A stretch of 36,289 nucleotides of DNA from Saprospiraceae bacterium (GTDB lineage Bacteria > Bacteroidota > Bacteroidia > Chitinophagales > Saprospiraceae): NCBI GenBank assembly GCA_020627965.1, contig JAHDFX010000010.1, forward strand, positions 11,360 through 47,648, written 5' to 3'. How positions within the stretch are numbered: position 1 is the first letter of the stretch; each line of letters opens with the position of its first letter. The notes under the pieces are model-generated. The model was given only the letters and a program-made list of their open reading frames with translations, was not told where the DNA came from and searched no databases. A program made the translations under genes and the position numbers. Positions 1 to 8,052 of this stretch are shown here, piece after piece.

Positions 1-3000
1 TTAAATGCTTACTAATAGAGAAAAAGAACGTAGTTCCTTTATCTGTTTCCGATTCAAACCATATCTCACCTTCATGATTTTCTATGATCCGTTTGCATAA
101 AGCCAGTCCAATACCGCTACCTTTAAATTCCTCATGATTATTCAAACGCTTAAAAATCTCGAACACACGTTCTTTATATTCGGGACTTATACCAATACCA
201 TTATCTTTTACAGAGAAAACCCACTTATCTGTACTTTCATCTTCTATTCTGACGTCTACTGTAGGCTGTGATTTGCGATTGAACTTGATCGCATTAACAA
301 TTAGATTGTAAAAAATTGCACCTACCTGAGTGGCATCACAATAAACCTGCTCTGGAAGTTCTTCTATATCAACAATAGCTTCACGTTCTTCCATGTACCG
401 CCTTATATCGATCATTTTTTTCTCTAAGACTATATTGAGATCGCAATAAGCAAAATTTGCATGCTGCTTACCCACTCTGGAAAAGCTAAGTAAACCCTTT
501 ATTAATCCAGACATTCGGCTTACTCCATCTACAGCGAAGTTGATATATTCTCTGCCAGCATTATCTATTTTGTCACTATATTTTTTACCAATGAGCTGTA
601 CAAAACTACCGACCATTCTTAGGGGTTCTTGTAAGTCATGTGAGGCTATATAAGCAAACTGTTCCAGCTCTTTATTAGAACGTTGCAATTCTTCTACAGT
701 TTCTTCCAATTGTTTTTCTGCTTCAGTCAGTTTCTGTTCTCTCTGACGAAGACGTTCTTCGGTTTCTTGTCTGACACTTATTTCCTTGTTAAGGGCTTCA
801 TTATATTTTTCCAGCTCTCGGCTACGAGCGAGAATAGTCTTATTCCTAAATGTAATAAATAGGTAAATTCCAAAAATAGTGAACATTAAGCACAAAGCAT
901 AAAACCACCAGGTTTGCCAAAAAGGCGGAATCACTCTGATTTTTATTGTGCTTCCTTCTTCATTCCATACACCATCATTATTACAACCTTTAACTTTGAA
1001 ATTATAGATTCCACCACTAAGATTGGTATAATTCACAAAATTTCTAGTGCCACAATAGACCCAGTCATCATCTACTCCTTCCAGCATATAGGCGTATTGA
1101 TTTCTATGTGGATGGTTGTAATTCAGACTGGCGAAGCTAATTGTGAAATAGTTTTGATAATAAGGAAGTCTTATTTCTTCTAGTTGCTCTATCGGCTTAT
1201 CAAATTTTGCATCTTCATTAAAAATTTTAAAGCCTGTCAGTATAATTTTTGGAATTTTCGTATTGAATTGAACTTTAGAGGGTTGAAAATTTGAATATCC
1301 TGTTTTACCACCAAAGTAAAGTTTCCCATTTTTATCCTTGGTTGAAGATAGATAATTAAAAACATTTCCCTGAAGTCCGTCTTCTTGCTGAAAGTAGTGG
1401 AATTCGTCTTTTAGGGGATCAAACCTAAATAAGCCTTGCTTTGTAGCGCCCCAGATCAATTCATAATCATCTACTTGCAAACTTGTAATATACGTACTTT
1501 CAAGTCCCTCCCTATCACAATAATTAATAAATTGATCAGTAGACGGCACATAGCGACTTAAGCCACCTTCGGTACCAAACCAATATTGGTCTCCCTGTAT
1601 AGCAATGTCGAGAACTCGGTTATTGCATATGGAGGTCGGGTCATCAGGATTATGATAGTATCGGGTAAATTTTAATTCCTTATTAGGAAGCGTACTTATT
1701 TTCGTCAGTCCATTGAACGAACTTACCCATATATTGCCATGCCTGTCTTCTTTTATTTGTGTAGCATCATTATGGCTCATACTATTCGGGTCGTCATCTA
1801 TCTTCTTAAATAATGTATATTTTGGAGTATTCTCTTCTTCGATCCTGACCAGACCACTTCCGGTAGTCATCCACATTCGATTTTTTGAGTCTTTTAGAAA
1901 AGTACTTACTCTATCGAAAGTGATGCCTGCTTTATTTTTTAAGGAATGATTGACAAAAGTTTCAGTTTCCCGTTTAAAAACCGAGTATCCTGAACCTGTA
2001 CCTATCCATATGTCGCCATTATCATTGAGGTATAATGTGTTGATATCATCGTCGGCTAATGCAGTATCATCACTATTTCCATGGCTAAATATTTTCATAT
2101 CCCCTGTTTTGGGATTATACCTGACTAATCCGCGATCCCATATTCCAAGCCAATGTGTTTCATCATTTTCTATCAATATGGCAGTTATAGAATAACTCTC
2201 ACTATGTTCCAAAGGAGTTAGCATAGAATTGAATCTGGATACAAACGCATCGTACTTACTAATACCACCGAATGTGCTTACCCATACGATTTCCTTATCA
2301 TCAATATAGATGTCTCTGACCAGATTGTATGATAAGGAAGATGAAAAAACAGACGGTCGATGGTTTTTAAATGTAAGTTTTGGAATTGTATTAGGAATAT
2401 TGATGTCAATAGATATTGTTCGTGGAATATTATTAATGTCTGCAAGGCTCAGACCGTTTCCTGTAGCAACCCATAAAAAATTGTCTTTATCTTCATTGAT
2501 AGAATAAACATCACTATTCGCTATTGTTTGATTGTTCCCGGGAATATTGTCAAATTGTATGAATTGAGGATTGATCTTTTTCAGATCGCTGGAAGGCGCA
2601 TCAGATAGCATTAAATGGAGACCACTTCCGAAGGTGCCAACCCAAATTCTATGCTGGCTATCTTCAAACAAAGACCAGACATTGTTACTACTAATAGTAC
2701 CTTTAATCTCCGGATTATGTTTGAAATTTCTAAAATGAGAATCTTCAAATTTTTCTTTGTTGGGGATAAACAGATTCAGGCCGCCTCCCCAGGTTCCCAC
2801 CCATATCCGATTGTGACTATCCTCAAGTATACTTAGGGCAGCGTTTGAACTCAGTGTAGTAGAATCTTCAGGGGTATGAACAAATTGTGTGATCTTTCCT
2901 GTACTTTTATCTAAAGTATTTACACCGTTTTCAGTACCTATCCATATACGTCCCTGAGTATCTTCTATCAAAGATAGCACCTCTCTGTTACTAAGTGAGT

Positions 3001-3388
3001 TGGGAGAGTTTTTCTGATAAGGGAAGTGGACGAATTCATCATGTTCTATATCATAGCGACTAACGCCATTCTCTTGTGTGCCAATCCATAAATAATTCTC
3101 ACTATCTATTAGCAGTTGCTTGATCTGGTTGCCAGATGGTGTATTAGGGTTTTCAGAATCATGATAAAATGCTTTAAAATCTTTGCCATCATACCTGAAT
3201 AAACCCTTAGAAGTTCCGATCCAAATAAACTCTCTATGATCTTTAACTACTTGATAAACTGTATTATCTGGTAAACCATTGTCAAAGTTTAAATTAGAAA
3301 AAAGTATCTGTGGCAATTCTCTGGCAAAGAGAGAAAAGGAAAGCGAAAGAGCAAAAAATAGAATAAGTGACTGCTTCAAGTAAGCCAT
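1..3388 (-). CDS. Two-propeller sensor histidine kinase (3' end cut by window edge)
   Basis: A membrane-bound two-component sensor kinase, open for about 1129 codons to the window edge with no stop yet. The ATG at 3388 begins a signal-like hydrophobic N-terminus ending near FSLFARE. About 14 Reg_prop blades of the WIGTxxGLxRYD type follow (WIGT, WVGT, WVAT, WFGT variants), enough for two seven-bladed periplasmic propellers. A Y_Y_Y domain lies near residues 735-810, one membrane helix near 824-848, then a coiled coil. The HisKA phospho-acceptor is His917 in ASHDLQEPL. The HATPase domain has the N-box NLIVNAIKFN near 1028 and GSGIGLALC near 1090. No receiver or AraC-type HTH is seen before the edge, so this is probably a plain kinase and not a one-protein hybrid of the Bacteroides HTCS type. 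The last visible residues (SISKHL) suggest the true end is close. No partner response regulator is in the window. Confidence 0.93.
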   Translation of the reverse strand, partial: MAYLKQSLILFFALSLSFSLFARELPQILFSNLNFDNGLPDNTVYQVVKDHREFIWIGTSKGLFRYDGKDFKAFYHDSENPNTPSGNQIKQLLIDSENYLWIGTQENGVSRYDIEHDEFVHFPYQKNSPNSLSNREVLSLIEDTQGRIWIGTENGVNTLDKSTGKITQFVHTPEDSTTLSSNAALSILEDSHNRIWVGTWGGGLNLFIPNKEKFEDSHFRNFKHNPEIKGTISSNNVWSLFEDSQHRIWVGTFGSGLHLMLSDAPSSDLKKINPQFIQFDNIPGNNQTIANSDVYSINEDKDNFLWVATGNGLSLADINNIPRTISIDINIPNTIPKLTFKNHRPSVFSSSLSYNLVRDIYIDDKEIVWVSTFGGISKYDAFVSRFNSMLTPLEHSESYSITAILIENDETHWLGIWDRGLVRYNPKTGDMKIFSHGNSDDTALADDDINTLYLNDNGDIWIGTGSGYSVFKRETETFVNHSLKNKAGITFDRVSTFLKDSKNRMWMTTGSGLVRIEEENTPKYTLFKKIDDDPNSMSHNDATQIKEDRHGNIWVSSFNGLTKISTLPNKELKFTRYYHNPDDPTSICNNRVLDIAIQGDQYWFGTEGGLSRYVPSTDQFINYCDREGLESTYITSLQVDDYELIWGATKQGLFRFDPLKDEFHYFQQEDGLQGNVFNYLSSTKDKNGKLYFGGKTGYSNFQPSKVQFNTKIPKIILTGFKIFNEDAKFDKPIEQLEEIRLPYYQNYFTISFASLNYNHPHRNQYAYMLEGVDDDWVYCGTRNFVNYTNLSGGIYNFKVKGCNNDGVWNEEGSTIKIRVIPPFWQTWWFYALCLMFTIFGIYLFITFRNKTILARSRELEKYNEALNKEISVRQETEERLRQREQKLTEAEKQLEETVEELQRSNKELEQFAYIASHDLQEPLRMVGSFVQLIGKKYSDKIDNAGREYINFAVDGVSRMSGLIKGLLSFSRVGKQHANFAYCDLNIVLEKKMIDIRRYMEEREAIVDIEELPEQVYCDATQVGAIFYNLIVNAIKFNRKSQPTVDVRIEDESTDKWVFSVKDNGIGISPEYKERVFEIFKRLNNHEEFKGSGIGLALCKRIIENHEGEIWFESETDKGTTFFFSISKHL

Positions 3389-3486
3389 ACAGTTTGTACC
3401 CGGGTGTAAAATATTGAATCTAATAAGCTATTTAGTTTATTATACGGGGTTTGTACTTATTTGTTATGATGGTAAAGAAATATTTA

Positions 3487-3517
3487 CAAATGTAGGTTTT
3501 TTGTAATATTTATGAAA
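3487..3517 (-). promoter_or_regulatory. Bacteroidota-type promoter for the histidine kinase
   Basis: Read on the minus strand, TACATTTG (3494-3487) matches the Bacteroidota -7 consensus TAnnTTTG exactly. TTTC (3517-3514) matches three of four bases of the -33 TTTG, with a 19-nt spacer, inside the usual 19-21. It would leave a leader of roughly 90 nt before the ATG at 3388. Both boxes are seen directly; promoter activity is inferred. Confidence 0.5.
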
Positions 3518-3533
3518 GGGCTTATATAATTAT

Positions 3534-5552
3534 TTAAAATAAATTATTTACAATTTGATCTTCAACCAGATTAGGAAGGGTAACCTTCAAGTCTGGAGTG
3601 CGTTCCATTTCTCGTTGAATAGCGAATAAAGCTTCCTCATTTCTCGCCCAACCTCTTCTGGCAATACCATTATTAACGTCGTAAAACAACATATTTTTGA
3701 TGCGACGAGCAGCGTCTTCACTTCCATCTATCAACATACCAAAACCTCCATTCATCACTTCACCCCAGCCTACACCTCCACCATTGTGAATAGATACCCA
3801 GGTAGCACCACGGAAACTATCGCCAATAACATTATGAATAGCCATATCGGCAGTGAATTTACTGCCATCATAGATGTTACTCGTTTCCCGATAAGGGGAG
3901 TCTGTACCACTTACATCATGATGATCCCGCCCAAGCACAATAGGGGCAGAGATATAACCGGATTGAATAGCCTCATTAAAAGCTAATGCAATTTTAGCCC
4001 GTCCTTCTGCATCAGCATAGAGAATGCGAGCTTGAGAACCCACAACCAGTTTGTTCTGACGAGCATCCTCGATCCACTTAATATTATCCTGCATTTGCTG
4101 TTGTATCTCTGCTGGCGCTTCTGCTTTGATTGCCCGCATAACCTTTAGTGCCAGTTCATCTGTTTTATTCAAATCTTCAGGATCGCAGGAAGTACACACC
4201 CAGCGGAAAGGGCCAAAACCATAATCAAAACACATAGGACCAAGAATATCCTGTACATAAGATGGATACCTGAAATTTACACCATCTTCAGCCATTATAT
4301 CAGCCCCTGCCCTCGAAGATTCCAGCAGAAAAGCATTGCCATAATCAAAGAAATAAGTCCCTTTAGCTGTGTGTTTGTTGATAGCTGCTGCATGTCGACG
4401 AAGAGATGCCTCTACTTTCACTTTGAAGGTTTCCGGGTTTTCACGAATCATGGTATTTGATTCTTCATAACTCAGTCCAATTGGATAATAACCGCCCGAC
4501 CAGGGATTGTGCAGGGAAGTCTGATCAGAACCCAAATGAATGAAAATATCTTCTTCGTAAAAACGTTCCCAAATTTCGACCACATTACCCTGATAAGCAA
4601 TAGATAAGACCTCTTTGTTTATCATCGCTTTACGCACTCTCCTCACCAGATCGTCCAGCTCACTTATCAATTCATCTACCCATCCCTGCTGATGCCTTTT
4701 TGCAGAAGCATTATCGTTAACTTCAGCGCATATTGTAATACAACCTGCAATATTACCTGCTTTGGGCTGTGCACCACTCATACCACCAAGCCCGGCAGTC
4801 AGGAATATCTTTCCATTAGGTGTTTCACCTGCTTTCAGGTTTTTTCTAAAAGCATTCATGACGGTAATCGCTGTACCATGAACGATGCCCTGCGGACCGA
4901 TATACATATAAGAACCCGCAGTCATTTGCCCGTATTGAGTAACTCCTAAAGCATTATATTTTTCCCAATCATCTGGTTTTGAGTAATTGGGAATCATCAT
5001 ACCATTTGTTACAACAACCCTCGGCGCTTCTTTAGAAGATGGGAATAGTCCCATCGGATGTCCGGAATACATATGCAGTGTCTGTTCTTCGGTCATTATT
5101 GACAGGTATTGCATGGTCAGTAGGTATTGTGCCCAGTTTTGAAATACAGCTCCATTACCCCCATAAGTAATGAGCTCCATCGGGTGTTGTGCCACTGCCG
5201 GGTTGAGGTTGTTTTGTATCATCAGCATAATAGCTGCTGCCTGCTGGCATTTTGCCGGATACTCGTTGATAGGACGAGCATAGATGTCGTAATCTGGCTT
5301 GAAACGATACATATAAATACGCCCATAATGCTTCAATTCTTCGGCAAATTCAATAGCTAATTCTCTATGCCATTCTGCCGGAAAGTAGCGCAAAGCATTA
5401 CGAATGGCCAACTTTTTCTCTTCTTTATTCAATATATCTTTCCGTTTGGGAGCCGGATTCATATTGGAGGGATATGACTTAGGGGCGGGTAAATCATTAG
5501 GTATTCCCTGTCGTATTTGTGTTTGGAAATCTATTTTTGTTGTCATCATCAC
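3534..5552 (-). CDS. hutU: Urocanate hydratase, long animal-type form
   Basis: Urocanase catalyses the second step of histidine degradation, urocanate to 4-imidazolone-5-propionate, in the cytoplasm with tightly bound NAD. At 672 residues it is the long form; classical bacterial HutU is about 555. Conserved blocks include ELITYGGNGAVFQNWAQYL (residues 126-144), TAGLGGMSGAQPKAG (252-266), GSDQTSLHNPWSGGYYPIG (341-359), FGPFRWVCTSCDPEDLNKTD (446-465) and HNGGGVGWGEVMNGGFGM near the C-terminus. The classical bacterial signature ARICWLGYG appears here as ARILYADAEG (508-517), so the signature cysteine is leucine (Leu511), as in vertebrate UROC1. The start is one of three consecutive ATG codons; which one is used cannot be decided. 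No other hut gene is adjacent, so the rest of the histidine pathway must lie elsewhere. The product call is very secure. Confidence 0.96.
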   Translation of the reverse strand: MMMTTKIDFQTQIRQGIPNDLPAPKSYPSNMNPAPKRKDILNKEEKKLAIRNALRYFPAEWHRELAIEFAEELKHYGRIYMYRFKPDYDIYARPINEYPAKCQQAAAIMLMIQNNLNPAVAQHPMELITYGGNGAVFQNWAQYLLTMQYLSIMTEEQTLHMYSGHPMGLFPSSKEAPRVVVTNGMMIPNYSKPDDWEKYNALGVTQYGQMTAGSYMYIGPQGIVHGTAITVMNAFRKNLKAGETPNGKIFLTAGLGGMSGAQPKAGNIAGCITICAEVNDNASAKRHQQGWVDELISELDDLVRRVRKAMINKEVLSIAYQGNVVEIWERFYEEDIFIHLGSDQTSLHNPWSGGYYPIGLSYEESNTMIRENPETFKVKVEASLRRHAAAINKHTAKGTYFFDYGNAFLLESSRAGADIMAEDGVNFRYPSYVQDILGPMCFDYGFGPFRWVCTSCDPEDLNKTDELALKVMRAIKAEAPAEIQQQMQDNIKWIEDARQNKLVVGSQARILYADAEGRAKIALAFNEAIQSGYISAPIVLGRDHHDVSGTDSPYRETSNIYDGSKFTADMAIHNVIGDSFRGATWVSIHNGGGVGWGEVMNGGFGMLIDGSEDAARRIKNMLFYDVNNGIARRGWARNEEALFAIQREMERTPDLKVTLPNLVEDQIVNNLF

Positions 5553-5575
5553 AGTGTGTATTTCACGTAAAGTTA

Positions 5576-5605
5576 ATGATAAATGATAAATGGTCGATGA
5601 TAAAT
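5576..5605. repeat. Short ATGATAAAT repeats in the hutU leader
   Basis: Three copies of ATGATAAAT (5576-5584, 5583-5591 and 5597-5605, the first two overlapping by two bases) lie just upstream of hutU on its template side. On the hutU coding strand they read ATTTATCAT. A related ATTTATCACTCATCAT string lies directly before the double-ligase gene at 29955. The role is unknown. Confidence 0.5.
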
Positions 5606-5641
5606 TAACAATACTCCGTATTGGTTTTTGCTTTTATCAAT

Positions 5642-5649
5642 CAAATGTA
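5642..5649 (-). promoter_or_regulatory. Candidate -7 box upstream of hutU
   Basis: On the minus strand the sequence TACATTTG fits the Bacteroidota -7 consensus TAnnTTTG. No TTTG is found 19-21 nt further upstream, so only half of the promoter is supported. It would give a leader of about 80 nt containing the ATTTATCAT repeats. Confidence 0.3.
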
Positions 5650-5762
5650 AATCGACATAAAGCTCATACATCGAGCATTATTGTCATCATTTAAGCTTCC
5701 TGTCCTTCATACGACATTCACTCTGTATAAATTCCGTACATTTACGGGCGAAATTGACTAAT

Positions 5763-6467
5763 ATGGCGAATCAGGCTCCTCGTATTGATGTAATTATTCC
5801 TGCTTTCAATGAAGAAAACGCAGTAGATAAAGTATTGGCAGAAATACCCAGAGACCTTGTGCGGGAAATCATTGTTTGTAATAATGGAAGTACAGATCGA
5901 ACGGCTGAAGTAGCTCGTGCAGGAGGAGCTACTGTATTGGATGAGCCACAAAAAGGTTACGGGCATGCTTGTTTGAAGGGCATCAATTATTTACGTCAAA
6001 AACCTGCTGCTGAACAACCAGATATCGTCGTTTTTTTGGATGCCGATTATTCTGATTACCCAGAAGAAGCTAGGTTATTGGTGGAGCCAATTATGCAAAA
6101 AAACATGGATATGGTCATTGGGTCCAGAGCTTTAGGTGATTTGGAAAAAGGATCAATGACGCCCCAACAAGTTTTCGGCAACTGGCTGGCAACCAACCTT
6201 ATTAAACTGTTTTATCGTTATGAATTTACGGATTTAGGCCCCTTTCGGGCAATAAAATGGCAAAAATTAATTGATCTGAATATGCAGGACACCACCTACG
6301 GCTGGACTGTTGAAATGCAGGTAAAAGCAGCCAAAATGAAATACGCCTGCACAGAAATTCCCGTCAATTACCGCAAACGAATCGGTAAGTCAAAAGTGTC
6401 AGGAACAGTGAAAGGCACTATACTGGCCGGACACAAGATATTATGGACTATATTTAAACTACTATAA
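5763..6467 (+). CDS. Family 2 glycosyltransferase (DPM1/DPG-synthase-like)
   Basis: A soluble GT-A fold glycosyltransferase of 234 residues that would move a sugar from a nucleotide donor, probably to a polyprenyl or glycolipid acceptor. It opens with RIDVIIPAFNEENAV (7-21), has NNGSTDRT (40-47), and the metal-binding DxD as FLDADYSD (91-98; D93/D95). The distal acceptor motif FTDLGPFRAIKW (155-166) is typical of the dolichyl-phosphate-mannose-synthase-like subgroup. It has no C-terminal membrane helices. A TTG nine bases upstream (5754) is in frame, but the ATG at 5763 gives the normal compact N-terminus. It is the first gene of a three-gene glycosyltransferase operon, 73 bp before the cellulose-synthase-like gene. 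A TACATTTA (5737-5744) resembles a -7 box imperfectly. The exact donor and acceptor cannot be read from sequence. Confidence 0.9.
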   Translation: MANQAPRIDVIIPAFNEENAVDKVLAEIPRDLVREIIVCNNGSTDRTAEVARAGGATVLDEPQKGYGHACLKGINYLRQKPAAEQPDIVVFLDADYSDYPEEARLLVEPIMQKNMDMVIGSRALGDLEKGSMTPQQVFGNWLATNLIKLFYRYEFTDLGPFRAIKWQKLIDLNMQDTTYGWTVEMQVKAAKMKYACTEIPVNYRKRIGKSKVSGTVKGTILAGHKILWTIFKLL

Positions 6468-6539
6468 TGTGTTATCGTGGAGTTTGAAGTTCTAAACCTC
6501 GTCACAATAACACAATAACACAATAACACAATAACACAA
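6468..6539 (+). repeat. Octamer repeat leader before the cellulose-synthase-like gene
   Basis: From 6503 there are four perfect copies of CACAATAA followed by CACAA, ending one base before the ATG at 6541, exactly where a ribosome site would lie. An inverted copy, TGTGTTATCG, sits at 6468-6477 just after the stop of the preceding gene, so the leader RNA could fold back on the array. The same composite (inverted copy, then octamer array, then ATG) precedes the PASTA gene at 27165. Repeat number changes here would alter the translation start region. Confidence 0.85.
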
Positions 6540-6540
6540 A

Positions 6541-8034
6541 ATGGAGCTACTGACTAATTTTCTTTTTGCTTTCTACAGCCTTGCCTTATTATACATTACG
6601 GTGTATTGTTTAATGCAGGTACATTTATTATTTTATTACAAAAGGAATAAGCGTAAAGCAAAGGATAGTTTATCAGTAGAAAAACCAGATTTGGACAAAA
6701 ACAATTTGCCTTTTGTCACTATTCAGTTACCCATTTTTAATGAACAATACGTTGTGGAAAGACTAATCGACAATATTGTTCAGTTTAACTACCCAAAAGA
6801 CCGTTTTGAAATTCATGTACTAGATGATTCTATTGACAATACGATAGAAATTACACGTACAAAAGTAGAAGAGTATAAGGCAAAGGGCTTCAATATAGAG
6901 CAAATATGCAGAGAGAAAAGAGAAGGCTTTAAAGCAGGTGCATTGCGGGATGCTATGCCGGTAGCGAAGGGGGATTTTATAGCCATTTTTGATGCTGACT
7001 TTCTGCCTAATCCTGACTTTCTTTTAAACACATTGCCTTATTTTAATAACCCTAAGATTGGCGTAGTACAAACACGTTGGGAACACATCAATAAAAACTA
7101 TTCTTTACTGACCCGTTTGCAGGCAATGCAATTGGATGTTCATTTTACAGTAGAGCAAAAAGGGCGTTATGCCGGAGATTGTCTGCTACAATTTAATGGT
7201 ACTGCTGGTGTATGGCGTCGCTCAACTATAGATGATGCCGGTGGCTGGGAAGCCGATACACTGACAGAAGATCTGGACCTCAGTTATCGCGCTCAACTAA
7301 AGGGCTGGGAAATTGTATATCTGGAAAAAGTAGGTTCTCCTGCTGAATTGCCGGCTGAGATGAATGGACTCAAATCCCAACAATTTCGCTGGACAAAAGG
7401 CGGAGCAGAAACAGCGCGTAAAATGCTGCCGCTTATATGGAAGGCTGATATTCCATTGCGCAAAAAAATACATGGTACCATTCACCTGATGTCGAGCAGT
7501 GTGTTTGTCTGTATTTTTATTATTGCTATTTTGAGCGTACCGCTAAGTTTCATGATAGAAGAAATACAGTTTGATATGCGATATTCTTACATCTTCTACT
7601 CAGCAGTTATTGCTACTAGTCTTGTGTATTATGTAGCTAATGTCCAGGCTTTACGCAACGGACAAAGCTATATGTGGACCCTGGTAAAATTTATCTTTCT
7701 CTTCCCTATTTTTCTGTCGCTTTCTATGGGGCTTTCTTTGCACAATACAATTGCTGTTTTACAGGGCTATATTGGTAAAAAAACAGCTTTTATTCGCACA
7801 CCAAAATTTAATATTAACAGCTTGAAAGACAGTTTTAAAAATCATAGATATCTGGCTAAAAAAATCAGTTGGACAACAGTCTTCGAGGGGGTGCTGGCTT
7901 TATATTTTCTCGCTGCTATTATTGCTCAATTGATGTGGGTGGATAATCGTTCTTTTCTGGCTTTTCACGTTATGCTATTTCTTGGCTTTGGTTCTATCTG
8001 TTTTTTTTCTATCCGGCATTTGAGTTTGAAATAA
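6541..8034 (+). CDS. Cellulose-synthase-like processive glycosyltransferase (GT2)
   Basis: An inner-membrane GT2 of 497 residues, likely polymerising or extending an envelope polysaccharide. An N-terminal helix (about 8-32) is followed by the GT-A domain with VTIQLPIFNE (59-68), VLDDS (93-97), FDADF (150-154; D151/D153), TEDLDLSYR (242-250) and the processive QxxRW motif as QQFRW (280-284). Four or more helices follow from about residue 310 to the C-terminus. This D,D,D,QxxRW set is shared by cellulose, mannan and glucosylceramide-type synthases; the product cannot be told. There is no PilZ domain, so no visible c-di-GMP control. It lies between a soluble GT2 and a GT-C protein, with 18 bp to the latter's likely start. 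There is no Shine-Dalgarno site: the octamer array touches the start codon. Confidence 0.92.
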   Translation: MELLTNFLFAFYSLALLYITVYCLMQVHLLFYYKRNKRKAKDSLSVEKPDLDKNNLPFVTIQLPIFNEQYVVERLIDNIVQFNYPKDRFEIHVLDDSIDNTIEITRTKVEEYKAKGFNIEQICREKREGFKAGALRDAMPVAKGDFIAIFDADFLPNPDFLLNTLPYFNNPKIGVVQTRWEHINKNYSLLTRLQAMQLDVHFTVEQKGRYAGDCLLQFNGTAGVWRRSTIDDAGGWEADTLTEDLDLSYRAQLKGWEIVYLEKVGSPAELPAEMNGLKSQQFRWTKGGAETARKMLPLIWKADIPLRKKIHGTIHLMSSSVFVCIFIIAILSVPLSFMIEEIQFDMRYSYIFYSAVIATSLVYYVANVQALRNGQSYMWTLVKFIFLFPIFLSLSMGLSLHNTIAVLQGYIGKKTAFIRTPKFNINSLKDSFKNHRYLAKKISWTTVFEGVLALYFLAAIIAQLMWVDNRSFLAFHVMLFLGFGSICFFSIRHLSLK

Positions 8035-8052
8035 TAACTTCAAAATTTGGGT

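Noticed and set aside
914-2836. Several plus-strand ORFs opposite the histidine kinase
   Set aside because: They are antisense shadows of the propeller repeats; the minus-strand frame is continuous and has clear domains.
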